Part shown: piece by piece, positions 9,966 through 26,848 of the stretch | Numbering within the stretch: position 1 is the stretch's first letter | Layout of the letters: every line of letters begins with the position of its first letter | Assembly (NCBI GenBank): GCA_000320545.1 | Contig: ADNK01000011.1 | Coordinates: 1 to 29,298, forward strand | From: Bigelowiella natans CCMP2755 | Taxonomy: Eukaryota; Cercozoa; Chlorarachniophyceae | Length of the DNA: 29,298 bases | Reading direction: 5' to 3' | Notes under the pieces: generated by a model | Database searches by the model: none | What the model was told of the DNA's origin: nothing | What the model saw: only the letters and a program-made list of their open reading frames with translations | Program-made: the position numbers and the translations under genes

Positions 9966-12900
9966 ATGCCCTTAACTCCCAACTCAGACATGATACATGG
10001 AGGTCGCCGTAGCGTTTCTTCGAGAAGGGCTAGGCCGCCATCTTCTCTCAGTCAAGTGCAGAAGAGTGACAGTGACCACGAAGCTGAAGCTACGGCAGTG
10101 AGGTCCAACACTCGTTCTTCATCCAGGCGACGAAGAACAATAACTCCCAAATCAACAAGGTCGAGAAGGACCAGAAGTTTCTCTTCTCAGGGCTCTCAAT
10201 TCCAGCAGTATGAAGATGAAGGGGACGAGAACAATGCAAATGAGGCCAACGAAAATATATCCGATCAGAAGAGCCCCTCTGAGACTGGAAAAATGAGATC
10301 AAGGAGGAATAGGAAGCAACCGACAAGGTACACCATTGAGCCTCACGTTCCGAAATCGAGGAAGCGCAAATTGGACGACGAGAGCCAAGAGAGTGACGAG
10401 ATTGACGATGAGGATGAGGACGAGGATGAATCTGATGAAGAGGACGAGGAGGAGGAAGATGAAGAGAGTGATGATGAAGACGATCATGAAGAAGGAAACA
10501 AATTTCAAGATTCTGATCTCAAGCGAAGACGAAGAAAGCCGACCCATTACACTCCAGGCGAATCTTCTTACGTTACTGACAAGCGTAAAAGGAAGAAGAA
10601 GAAGAAGAAAAAAAAGAAGTTTCAAAATAGACGTTTTAGTAGTTCGCAGTCAGCAGACGAGAGTAACCATAGGATGTCGAGGCGTGCTAGTTCCTCTTAT
10701 AAATCAAGGCGCCTGCGAGGCGAGGACCCCGTGTTTGCGGGGATTGGTATCGAAGAGCCAGCACCCAGACATCCAGATTCTGAACCTCGAAGTGGGCGCA
10801 CTCTTCGCCGTGAACGCAAACAGACAAAGTTCTTCAACCCGGGTAATGAGGGGATCAGGAGGTCTAAAGACTGGGACGATGACGGAGAGTTTTATAAAAA
10901 CACAAGTGAGACAGACGAGGATGCCGATGAAGAGGAGGACGAGGACGAGGAAGAGGAAGAAGACGATGAAAAGGAACACTTCGTGCGTCGAAGTCAACGT
11001 ATTCGCAAAGAGGTAAAAAATTACCAAACATCCTTTTTTATTGATTGACATTAACACACGTCATTATATCGTAGGTGAAGCGGTTACACTTTGACAACCC
11101 TGAGGAAAATAAAGCCAAACGTAAATTACGATCTGATCATCGTTCCTCCAGCCATCTAACTAGACGAAACAGGAGTGAAGGAAATATTAGTTACAGGTCT
11201 AGCAGAGCAGAGAGAAGGGAAAGACGTGCAAGAAGACGGAATCAAGCAAATCGAACTGATTCGGACTTGGGATCGGATACAAACCACAGACGCAGACGAC
11301 ATGCTCACGCGTATGGCCAGGAAGATGACGAAGAGGTACAAACCAACCCATAACCATGCAATCTTTTTCCTTTCATGACACCCTTTCTTTCACGTTAGGT
11401 TTCTTTAAGTTCAACAGATTCAAGTGAAGCTTTTGATAAGAAGGAAGCTAGACGTCTCCATCGAGAGAGATCAAAAGTTCGACCGATAAACCTGGAAATG
11501 CATGAGTTGTCTTCCCTTAACCTAAATGGCTACAAATCACAAAGCAAAAAATCCGAAAAGGCCGACATTGATCCCGCGAATATTGATCTCAATGTCGACT
11601 GGAAGTCAATCGGGGGTCTTGAGAATCACATTACTGCACTGAAAGAGATGGTCACTTTACCCTTGATGTATCCTGATTTATTTACGACCTTGTCGATAAC
11701 ACCTCCGCGTGGAGTAATTTTCTATGGACCTCCCGGGACTGGAAAAACATTGGTCGCAAGGGCTCTGGCAAGCACTTGTTCTCGCCATGGACAGAAGGTC
11801 TTCTGTATATGTGTGTTCCCTAGCGTTTTCTCACATTGACACTTTTTTTATACTTGATGGTACTAGGTATCTTTCTTCATGCGGAAGGGAGCCGATTGTC
11901 TTTCCAAATGGGTTGGGGAAGCCGAGCGTCAGTTAAGACTTTTATTTGAGCAAGCGAGGCGAATGCAGCCTTCAATAATTTTCTTTGATGAGATCGATGG
12001 TCTCGCACCAGTAAGTGAATAATGAACTTTCTCCATCAATTGTTCGTCGATAATATCGTCCATTTTTTCAGGTTCGATCTTCGAGACAAGATCAAATCCA
12101 TAGTTCGATCGTTTCCACACTTCTTGCTCTTATGGATGGATTGGATAATAGGGGCCAGGTTTTCTAGTGTTAGTTATGTATTTCCTGTACAAAGTTCTTG
12201 AAGCTTTCTCTGACAAAATAGGTTATCGTCATTGGAGCGACAAATAGAATCGATGCTATTGATCCCGCACTTCGACGGCCTGGGTATCTTCTTGTTGCAG
12301 TATTTTCACAATAAATTGTTGATAACAGTGTATATGTTGTGGGAAAACCAGACGATTTGATAGAGAGCTACGTTTCGGTCTTCCGAGTCGAGAGGCGAGG
12401 GCTAAGATACTCTCCATTCACACGAACAAATGGGAGCCGAAGCCTGGCTCTTTTTTCCTTCAACGTCTTTCCGGTAAATGTACTGGCTACTGCGGAGCTG
12501 ATTTAAAGGTATGAGACTCAGTTTCTGGGGAATTCCACAGAAGACTTAGTTCTGCGAAATTTTAGGCATTATGCACGGAAGCATCATTGGAAGCAATACG
12601 TCGATTATTCCCACAAGTATACAGCAGCGATAGGCGACTAAAGCTTGATTTTAGCAAAATTAAAGTGGAAGGTGATCTATTATTTTTTAACCAAGTGGAG
12701 GCAATGACCAGGCTAATCGCACATGATATTTGGTCTCAGAATGTGATTTTGATGTAGCGCTGGAGAAAATTGTTGCTTCATCGAAACGGAATCGTGGCCT
12801 GCCAACAAGGATCCTGCCATTACATATGCATCCGCTCCTCTTGAACCAGTTAGAAAAAGTTGTCCAGATTATTGGCTTAGACACTACGAATCAGGATGAC

Positions 12901-15067
12901 ATGGAAGAAGTCGGTAAAGATATAAAAAAGATTACAGCTGGTGTAAACGTAATTGTGGATGGGAAGTCCAATATGGGCCAGAGCTACCTCGGGTATGCTT
13001 CCACAGATGTTGGTTACAAGATACGTTCTCTCACTTATTCCATTTATCAGACCTGCGATACTGCAGCGATTAGAAAGTTTACCGGCGTTTTCTATCGATC
13101 TTCCTACCCTTCTTTCAGATTCGAAGTACCTTAAACTAGAGTCGCAATCCAGCTAACATCTTTCATTAGACTCCTCTAATTATTATTGCATTTATTACTT
13201 TAGTACGAGTTGCGCTGAGGAAGCGCTGACTAGAAGATTTGGGGAATGTTTGGGACAAGCTCCGGCAATCTTATACTGGCCACACATTGATCTATGGTGG
13301 GAAACCGCGACGGAATCTCTCAAAGCAACAATCACCATGCTTATTGAGGATTTAACCCCTGACAATAAAGTGATAATCATGGCCCTTTCAAACGTAGATA
13401 CACAGGTATTTCAAAGTGGTCTTTTTACCAGGACAACAATTTCGTTATTATTCAAATTTTGAATTTTGTAGGATCTTGCGTTGGAGTTGCGCGAAGTTAT
13501 AAAGTCCAAATCTTTCTTGCGACACACACTCTCCCAGCCTGACTTGTCTGCAAGAAGCTGTTTCTTTAGCCAGTTGCTCGAAGAGGTGTTTCATTATTAA
13601 TATTACTATACGCATAGATATGTTTTTGGAGTTCAATAATATCAATGTAGATGCGTTTTTTCCTTTCCTACGACTGACCAGCATTGTGCCTTTTTTTTTG
13701 CAGGTGAAGAAACCCATCGTTGTGCCAACAAAAAGAAATCTTGAACTCAAGCAGCATTCTATGGATCACGAAGAGGATCTAGAGACCAATGTCGTAAATT
13801 GAAAATAACTAAGTCATTTGAACGTCCGTATCTCAATGCCCGTGTCTTTTTTCAGCTCGAAGATCTTCATAAGGGGTTGGATGGAAACAATACCGACGCG
13901 GCAAACTCACACCTTGTGCATGGAATCGGTGAAGAGAACGAAGTTGTTTTGTGTAAATTGCGTATGTTCCTACGGTCTGTTGTAGACAGGCTCATGAAGT
14001 ACTTCAAGGTACATTCCTCTCAATACGATACGAAAAGTCATAGCTCACGATATCGTATGTGTTTCTAGGAATTCGTGTATCCAGGAGAGGAGCGTCATCA
14101 CAACTACAAAACCTTTATATTAAACCCCATTTGCCTCAGCGATATTCGCGATAAAGTTAACAATGGAGTATATCTAACTGTGAAACAATTTCTAACTGAT
14201 ATCGACCTTCTCGTTTCCAATGCAAAGGTACTTCATCATCCATTTATAAATTCTTTGAGAAGAGAATTAACCTAGATTCTTTGCCAGGAATACTACTTCC
14301 CAAATCGAGCGGATGGTCGTAATATTATTAACAAAGCTTGTCACCTCCAAGATAGTGCTTTCTCCATGGTTTGTCAGTTTCCCAAGAAACTTGAAAAAAA
14401 ATGCCGAGAAATCAACTCTCTCAAGCAAGCTCTAGACCAACGACGGGCAACGGCCAAGGCAAAAGTTGCCGAGAAAGAAAAAAACATGAGAGAAGAGCAG
14501 AAAATGAGAAAAACAAAGGAGCAATGTCAACAACAAACACCTTCGGAGAATGATCAAGACGAAAAACAGGGAGATTTGGAGGTTGGGAAAAAAGATCCTG
14601 AGGTTGAGACTGGGACCGGAAGTGAATTAAAAAATCTAGATGGACATCAAAGAGCTGAAGAAAAAGGAAATAAAACTTCTGACTGCTCTGAAGACGAAGG
14701 AAAGGAGCGAAAGCCCGTTGTGCATCAAACATCCAGCAGTACAGAAGATTTGCAACTCAACAACAACGATAATGATGACGGAACTGATTTGAAAGAAAGA
14801 CAGTTGGTCCAGGAAGAGAGACAGAATATGATCGTGGAAGAAAGTCACTCAATCACACTGGAGGACAACCTCAAAAAAATAAATGTCGATACGCAAAAGA
14901 TGCATAATTTATTTTCTGGCAAGCTGAAGCAAAAGTTCTCCGAACTCCATGTTCAAGATCTAGAGTTGCTTTATCTTAGGATGCTGGCATTAATTCAGGA
15001 ACATCGATCAAAAGTTGACCAAGAAGGGTTTCTGGAAGCTCTTGAACTCGTAGTAGAGAATTTCTAG
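9966..15067 (+). CDS. ATAD2: ATAD2/Yta7-type AAA ATPase with bromodomain (16 exons)
   Basis: Exons 9966-11012, 11075-11335, 11399-11797, 11867-12010, 12072-12158, 12222-12283, 12352-12508, 12566-12671, 12740-12992, 13051-13125, 13204-13405, 13472-13585, 13704-13793, 13856-14008, 14069-14227 and 14288-15067 give 1362 residues, close to human ATAD2. Residues 1-440 are a disordered N-terminus of alternating acidic and Arg/Lys blocks. The first AAA domain has Walker A GPPGTGKT (546-553), Walker B FFDEID (608-613) and [20 protein letters not shown] with arginine fingers. The second AAA domain (about 760-930) is degenerate (DGKSNMGQSYLG, ILYWPHIDLWW). The bromodomain (about 1034-1130) keeps the acetyl-lysine Asn in SNAKEYYF (Asn about 1101). 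An acidic/coiled linker leads to the family's C-terminal helical segment ending ELVVENF. Family members act as hexamers on nucleosomes and acetylated histones in the nucleus. The start is the first ATG (an upstream TTG in frame is ignored). It shares an E2F-bearing promoter with the EthD-like gene. Confidence 0.95.
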
Positions 15068-16334
15068 CTGCCGCAGCTGTACGTAACCCTGTCACGCGAA
15101 CGTTTGACATCGTGATCTGAAGGATTGTCTTTCCATCCACGCTTTCATTTTGCTATAATCTACTATTCTGATGTACCTCGCTGTTGCAGTCATGCAGTGA
15201 TTACGCGCAAGTCGCACACCACGATACGAAGCCTACCTGCTAGACACCGCGCACTGTCGAATAGCCCATTTTATGCAGGCGCGGTACTAATAACTTGCGC
15301 CATTCATTTCGTTAATATCACACTGCATGCACACTTAAAGGTTGTCTATCAGCTTATGCATAGTGTCACAATAAAGCTCAAATGCCAGCGTGACGCCTGC
15401 TAGAGATGATGTGCTCGTTGCTGGGCTGCGCATGCTGAGCATTACGCATCTAAGCATGCTTATTTTGCGCTAATATGCGAGAGATTTGTATCAAGCTTAT
15501 TAAATCATTACATTAACAGAAACATAACGCTCTGCGATATCTAGCTATGCATGCACAGCATAACAATTGGAAGACGGCAGTGAGAAACACCTAGCCTGGT
15601 CTCATGTTACATGCTACTTTCAAGCCTGTTACTGTTTGTAGCAGTTCCCCGGCTACCCTACATCGCGCGCCTGCCGGAGAAAACAGCAGCCATGACATGT
15701 ACTAGACGACTCTGATGGCTTTGATTGCTATGCTAAAAGATTGGGTGTACTGTTCGGTTTTGACACATAAATAAGAGCAACGCCAGAGCACTTTCGTTAT
15801 ATCAATTTACACTACCTCCATCGAAATCACTGAAGATCTCAAAACCCTCATCACTACATTTTTTGCATTTAAACTATTGATGGTCCTTCGGCCTACTATG
15901 AATGAGAGAATCAAACCCTAGACCTATCCATGGGTGTGCCCAGACCTGATCCCACGTGCATGAGATCTATGGGTGCTCGCAGCAATGAAGTTCGAAGTTC
16001 AGGTTTCTCCACTACGGCTGGATACGTCGTATATTTTAGGGATAAATCAAGGCCATTTGAAAGCCTGCGACAAGGATAAGGAAGCCCATTCCTTTACGGC
16101 CTTTCTTCCTAGCCCCCCCTTTTCTTGGAACAGGTAGCTTCTTCGCTTCTCCCCCTTATTTTCCTTCTTAATCTGCAGAACTGATGTCATTCAACATTCC
16201 GGTTTAGGAAATATTTCAAATTTCTTGTTCTAAATTCACTTCTGCATTGAATCTCTTCGTCCTCTCATTGATTTTTGCACTCTTTTTGCAGCTCAAAGTA
16301 TCGACAAGCTCTTGCTTCGAATTTATTTTCCATC
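15068..16334. other. Spacer between ATAD2-type gene and SRP54
   Basis: No gene is supportable; a 92-codon open frame at 15125-15403 looks accidental. From about 15170 to 15770 the sequence is dense in GCATGC, TGCA and GCGC words and less AT-rich than introns. Pyrimidine-rich stretches near 16100-16160 and an acceptor-like TTTTTGCAG ending at about 16291 suggest a 5' untranslated intron of SRP54 just before its ATG. Confidence 0.5.
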
Positions 16335-19687
<3,353 letters not shown>

Positions 19688-20529
19688 TCTACAATGTTCC
19701 CCGCAAGATGCATACGATGCGTGTAAAGTCAATTATATTCCTTGCTTTGCAAAAAAATACTCGAACCATCATCAGAGCAGATGAAACGACCACATCTAGA
19801 CATGTATCGCATGCATTGACTGCGATGACACTGTTGATCCCCACCACTTCCAGTGTGCTGTCTAAACTGCGTAGTGCCCGGCTGCTAAACTAATGATAGC
19901 ACGTGTTTTTGCTTTGATGCTAGCCATCTGCTACATCACCCAGAGATTACATTTTTCAATAGCAATCATCCTAACAGGTGCATGTGCTTACATGCATGCA
20001 GCAATACGCCACGCGTTACCAGCAGCCACTCAGAGAGCTAGAATGCCAGTCAGGCGCGCAGAGAGGCATCACACCGTGACGTACGTGTATGTAGCAAGCG
20101 CTTTGTGTGAGTGTAATGCCATAGCTAGCTAGCTAGAATAGCAGCAGCAGCAGCAGCTGCCACATGCACATCTAGGCGCATGCTAGCACGCACTGCACGC
20201 ACCATGCGATGTAGTCAGATTCCACCTGTGTCGCTTTTGTCCACGCGATGTTACATATTGTGTGCGACATGGATGCATGGTACTACGGATCGTACGACTA
20301 CATGCGCATGTTGACTACAAACACGCGATCTAGATGCAATGCGTACAGCAATTTGCGTGCATTATTTTTCATCTTCTTACTAATGCAATCGAATTATCGT
20401 TAGTCACATGCCTTTGCGGTTTCAAATGAATGTTTCTAGATTTATTGCTATGATGTTCCTTTTAATGTCACACCACGCCCTAGCAGTAGAGAACTAGGAG
20501 CGTTGCATTCGTCTGCACTAGAAGATAAA
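19688..20529. other. Convergent spacer between SRP54 and IFT88
   Basis: Both flanking genes end here, so it holds two 3' untranslated regions. No gene is supportable: open frames at 19708-20132 are short and without domain features. The region is enriched in GCATGC, GCTAGC (GCTAGCTAGCTAG at about 20122) and a CAGCAGCAG tract, resembling the spacers at 15170-15770 and 2700-2800. Confidence 0.5.
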
Positions 20530-20591
20530 TTACAGCGTCTCCGGTAGCATCCCCTCCATTCCCAGATCGAAATCGCCCCACTCATCCTGTG

Positions 20592-20626
<35 letters not shown>

Positions 20627-21168
20627 TACACATTATGAGTCCGTGTGTCCGTGTGTGGAAGAAAGCGAGAGAGAGAGAGAGAGGGAGAGAGAGAGCAAGA
20701 TATTAATATTGAAATCAGACAGAATGTAAAGCCCCCATAATGAATAAGATCATGATCTAACATGTCAATTCTAGTTTGCTTCTCTACCTCCTCCTCAGCT
20801 GCCTTTTTCTTTTTCTTCGCCACAGATTTCTTTTTCTTTAGTGAGGGTTTTTTCTTCTTCTTGCCGGGTGTAGCTGGTGCGTCATTGTCCAGCTGCACAA
20901 GCACTCCACCACGACCCTTCTTCGCCGCAGCACCTCCCCCCACCGGTACTTCATCATCTGACGAATGGACCACCATCAATAAAATAAAATATCATCGAGC
21001 AACTGGGTGAAGATCTGAGTCAGAGACGACAGCATGCAATGAGGAGAGGGAGCAACGTGCGCTTACTTCCAAAACTTCTTGGTTGCTGGTGGAAATTGGC
21101 CACTTTATTCTCAGGGGTCGGTGAATCATCGCGCTGGTGGGTGAAAACGCATCACACACACACACACA

Positions 21169-21201
<33 letters not shown>

Positions 21202-21926
21202 GCATAAGGAGAGAGAGGCGGGATTATCTAAAATTAAAAGAAATATTTACGTTTGTTGAGGATGAAATATAATATCCTATGCATGCTCATGAGGAGTCAT
21301 AAAAGACGAGGAATGGTGGATATTTACCCTCCTGCTCTTAACGATCATCACAACATCTTCTTTTAACTTATCATTTTCCACTACATTGTTATTCCACATA
21401 TCCGTCGAGGGTGAAGGCGATGGGGGAGGTGGTTGGCTCGTCCCCAGGATCCCATCGTCACCCATATGCCGCGGTGATGCATTCGGAGTTGTCACTCGCT
21501 CCTGGCCATGCATATCCATATCTCCATCCTTCAGCTGAGAAGAGGGAGAGGGGGGGTGGGTGGGGGTGGTTATCAAATGCCTTCAGGTAAAACAAGTTCC
21601 TGTAATGGTTTTGAGTGCTTGGAAAATCTCATCTGTGAAAGCTATTATGTGCTCCCTAGCAGCACCTCACATCCGAACAACGAGCTCACGTAATACTAAT
21701 TCCCTTGTATTTATAGAGATCTAGATATTTTCTCCTATTCATCTCGCGCTATTTCCCGTCTTATTATTTACATCGTCCTGCATGAAGCGGTTCTGGCTCA
21801 TCGCATGTTCGTGCGCAGCGGCCCGCTCAGCTTTGTGGAGCTAAACAAGAGGGAAAGGAAGAGGAAGGAGGTACAGGACATTCATAATGACGATCAACAC
21901 AAATCGGATAACTTTCTTTCCTTTAT

Positions 21927-21965
<39 letters not shown>

Positions 21966-23185
21966 ATTATATGCGTGTTTAGATAAATTTTACAAAACAC
22001 TCTTTTTACCAATTCAGCACACTGCGCGTATTCTTCGTCTCGGTGCATCTCCTTCAAAATCTGACACATATAGCGTAGGCACTCAGCGTTGTCCGGATCC
22101 TGCTTGTGGATGGCCCTGATTTGAACATTAATAGAAGAAAACTGAGTGAAACACACACAGAGAGAAAGGCCATCGATCGATGTTGGTGGTAGTTGTTCGG
22201 GCACTCGTTTACCTATAGCACTTGAGTGATTTGGTGAAGGCGCTCATTCGTCTGTAGCAGCTTGCTACCATCAGCTTCCACTTGATTTCGTCTGGCTCTA
22301 TCTCAGCCGCCCGCTCAAAGAACGGTATGGCGCGCTCGTAGAGATTGGATTTGACAAACCTGTGTCAGAGAGGGGAGGGGGGGGGGGCGGGAGAGAGATG
22401 GAGCTCAGAGACGGTGGACTGGTAAATGGTTGTACTAGTACCTTTCTGCTCAGCATAGCGTCATCATCATCATAATAGTAATCATGTTCCCCAACATCTC
22501 CCCCCTTCGCGTCTCTCATTATACTCACTCACCAAACTCCAAGCCAGGAGATAATGTCCATGTTGACGGGGTAGACGTTGTATGAATCGCTGTAGTTGTG
22601 GAAGGCAGCCGTGTCGTCGCCCCCCTTCTTGTGTAGCGCTCCAATGCGGTACAGTATCGTGGGATCGGTGGGGATCTGTTAAGAGAGAAAAGTCAGAACG
22701 AATACATACTTCTGGAGGTCGTTTAGCATCATCGCCGCCAACCCGTCTACCGTTAAGCATCACATTAATTTCCCCACGTTCTAACACACACACACACACA
22801 CACCGCTCCGTGAAGGATCTTGAACCACTTCGTCGCGGGGCCTGAGTCCTCCATCATATCGTAGAGATTGGCGATCTGATAAATGACCATGGGGTCTTTT
22901 GGGACGATCCGGTGCAGCTTCGAAAAGGCCATGAGGGAGGCCTTGAGGTTTCCCAGCCGCTTATTCACGAGCCCAAGGTTGTAGATCGCCTCCACGCAGT
23001 CTGCTTCTACTCCGATGGCTAATGGTGGCAAAGTCGCAGCAGTAGCAGTAGCAGTAGCAGTAGCAGTAGGGGGAGGCGAAGGAAAGAGATGCCGTGCATG
23101 AGTTTAAGCTAAAACGCGTTCCTCGGGCACACGCTGCCATCATGACTTCTACTACGACTGCCGCCACCACCACACAAACACACAC

Positions 23186-23223
<38 letters not shown>

Positions 23224-23866
23224 GGAAGAAACCACAACCAGACATTGACCGATATCGCCTACCTTCTAAGTAGAGCTCCTTTGCTCCGTCGAGGTACCCT
23301 TGCTTGAACATGAAGTTGGCCTTGTTGACCAAGGCCTTGGCGTTGTAGCGGTCAGCGCGCACGGCCTTCTCAGCGTAAACCTCGGCATTCTTCAAGTCGC
23401 TGTCACAACGTGAGAGAGAAAGCATCAGAGAGATGATAACAGAGGAAGGGTGCTTTCGTTTTGCTGGTGGGGCGCGCTGAAGCAACAACCCCTCTCTCCA
23501 TCCTCTCACTACAATCTCCTCCATAATCTCCTTTTAAGCATACCCTTCGAGGAAGTAGAGGAACGACAAATTCGTGGCCGCCTGATCTAACAACGCGGCT
23601 TCTTTTCGCTCGAAATCCTTGAAGGTCTGGATAGCACGCGAGATGTCTTTGCGCTTAAGATACGCAGTGCCCAGCGCAATCTCCATCTCCATAGCCAGCC
23701 GTGGGAATCTGAAGCAAAGGAGGATGAGAGTGGAAGAAGAAGAAGATGGCGATGATGACAGTGCTGAGATAGCAACTGATTATATGCTAAAATTCATAAG
23801 GAATGCAAGGAAAGATTCGATTCTATTAAGTATTTATGGATTCCACATTGTTATCTAGGAGCGTTG

Positions 23867-23907
<41 letters not shown>

Positions 23908-23959
23908 TTATTTATATATCAAGCTTGCTGAAACTTTATTTTCTCTCTCTCTTTCTCTC

Positions 23960-24016
<57 letters not shown>

Positions 24017-25031
24017 TCAGGGTAGTAGAGGTAGTGGTAGTAGTAGTAGCAGTAGAAGAAGGAGAAGGAGGAGGACGACGAGAAGGAGAAGGAGTACAGA
24101 GGCTTTCCCTCTCCGTTGCCATCAGGATCACGCGCTGGCTCTCTTAGCTGCCCGATCACCCATTTATATCTGTGAGGGTGAAAGAGATTTCCTCGATCAA
24201 TACTTGCACGTGTGTGTGTGTGTGTACATGAGTAAGTAAGTGCTCATGCTCTTTTCGACTATCATCCAATGAACCAATCCCCCTCCCTTGCTCACCCCGC
24301 GGCGAAATCGCTCGGCTCGATGACGGGGGCAATAAGACGTGCGGCCCGGTATACGAGACGCTCATCATGCGCCCGGCGTGCAGACAACTCCGCCTTCAAA
24401 TCGTCCTGAAAACAACGGAGGAAGTGATATCAGCGAGAATGTACCTACATGACGCGCTATCTAAAACATCCAATGATGGCTGGAGATATACAGACGTATC
24501 GGTGAAGCTACTATGATGCATTGCTACCTTGCCGTCCATTCCTTTCATGTCGCGCCCTCCAGGAACCGACATTTTTTGGTCGGAAAGGGGATTATCCTCC
24601 TCCTCTTCGTCATCGCTGTCTCTAGCACTTCCGTTAGTGTTGACAGCCAGCAACGCTGTGAATGCTAGTTTCATTTTCTGCCACCAAAAAAAAGTATCTA
24701 TCGTCATCTGCATCAACATTGTCTGGGGAGGGAAATCTCTGCTGATATGAGATCACCCTCAAGACTGCCAGAGTTCAATCGTTTCTCGCTCCCCTCTACA
24801 TTATCTATCGTCGTTGTCGTCGGCGTGAGCATCATCGCCATCATCATAACCTCGATGCATCATTCACTCTTCGTTCCCGTCGTCAATATTTATCATCTTT
24901 TTCTACCTTGATATTTCCCCTGGAATAGTGGCATAGAAGGAGGTTGAACCCAGTTGTAGTGTTTGGGTAGGAGTTCATGACCGACTCGAAGGATTCGATG
25001 GCCTCTTGGTACTGCCCCAACCTACCATAGG

Positions 25032-25072
<41 letters not shown>

Positions 25073-26806
25073 AACACACACAAACCATAGAAACCAGAAA
25101 GAAAGTGAGAAACGAAACTTCAACGACGAAGTTCATAATTAGCATGCCTCTAAACAGGCACTGAACATGAAAGAGATCTGTGAATTAAAAGCCGAATGAT
25201 CTCACTTTTCCTTATTTGTTCCCACGACAACAGTATTTCTTGGTGTCAACAGTATCATCCCAACAAGCTTCTACTGTCTAGCTAGACAATCTTTTCAACT
25301 CTCTCAAATAATCATCATTATCATCATCATGGTCGTGATCTTTCGAGGGGAGAGGGTATTTGTCGTAACTGTACGAACGCGTTGCCGATATTCTGCATGA
25401 TGCGAAAGCGCGTCTCTCTCGAGCTCTGATTGGCTGTGGAGATCTGATCCATGGCCATCCGGTACCTAGTGTTGATAGGAGGAGAAGTGGTTAGTTGGTC
25501 GCAGAATTACCAAGCAGAGGCCTCCATGAAACGCACGGCGCGCTGTTGATTTGATATTCCAAAATATTCCAACAAGCATTTGATCGCGCACTGAGTTTCG
25601 AATGGTATTCGGTGTTCTCATCATCAAGGAGATTCCGCTCTATCTGTGCGCACTGCTATATGAACATAGTCTTTCTCACATTCTCTTGGCAGCGGCGTAT
25701 TTCTTCTGCTCGTAGTATATGTTTCCCATGTTGACGCGGAGGCGGCCGAGGTAGGGGTACTGCTTGTTCTTCACTATTTGACTGTACGCCGATAAAGCCT
25801 CATCATACATGCCTACCATACAAAGGATTTAGTAAAGATGAAAAGGGTGAGTGCGCGAATAACAGACGCATCATGCCAGTTCTGTGCAGGCAGAAGCATT
25901 CTTCTCTCGGGTATCCCAATTTGAAAGGGATTGCATGGTCAGAGTCGTCATTCTATTTCTCACCACTTGCGTGGTACTGACGAGCGAGGTTGAACCTGAC
26001 CGCATAGGTGAGATCCATGTTCACCTAAAGCAGCAAGAGAGAGTAAGTAACAACATCAGCGTCAACTCAAAACGAACTCCAACGAGCATCAGAGATATGC
26101 AAGTGATTCTTTACTCGTTCACATTTTCATTTTGGCTATTATTATATGTCCTCTCGACGCTGCTGCTTACTTGTTCGCCTAGCTGCGATTTGTCCCTGTG
26201 TTTTGTGAGAGTTCTCTCCTTCTTGACGGCCTGAGAGGCTCTTTCGAGTGCCCTTGAGTAGTCTCCGGCATTGTGTGCCTCTGTGGACTGCAGGAATAGA
26301 TCATGAACCTCCTTTTCCATCTTTCGGGCAGTTTCCTGAGTTAGAAATTCATCATCAGCAGAAGTAAGAGCAATTCAAGAAGGAATGCACATGATGATAG
26401 CGAGCATCGCGAAAGAGACGGATATGTGCTTGCATATTTACCTCAGGAGTTTGCTTCTTCTTTTCCTCTTTCAACGTGAACATGGACGATGATTTGCCCA
26501 TGGATTGGTTTAAGGGATCCCATCTGCATGGAGAAGAAGGTGAGGAGAAGCAAGGGAGATAGGAGTAACTCTAGTCATCATCCCAACACATCAACGAAGT
26601 ATCATTTGCACGGAAAACCTTGGTTGCTTTGAGGAGTAGCCAGCACTTTGCACAGCGGTCATCGGTCTCGCAATTTCACTGAAGGCGCCACCATTTTGCG
26701 TTCAGACAATATCACAACCGCACATACACAAAATGTTATACACACACACACACACACATACACACACACACATGTTAATTATATTACACAGAGTACTCAC
26801 TTTCTC

Positions 26807-26848
<42 letters not shown>

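Noticed and set aside
10336-11016. 226-codon Met/Arg/Lys-rich frame inside ATAD2 exon 1
   Set aside because: It is a +1 shadow of the GA-rich acidic-repeat coding sequence; the true frame is fixed by phase with the AAA exons.
15125-15403. 92-codon open frame after the ATAD2-type gene
   Set aside because: It has no recognisable features and lies in the GCATGC-rich spacer.
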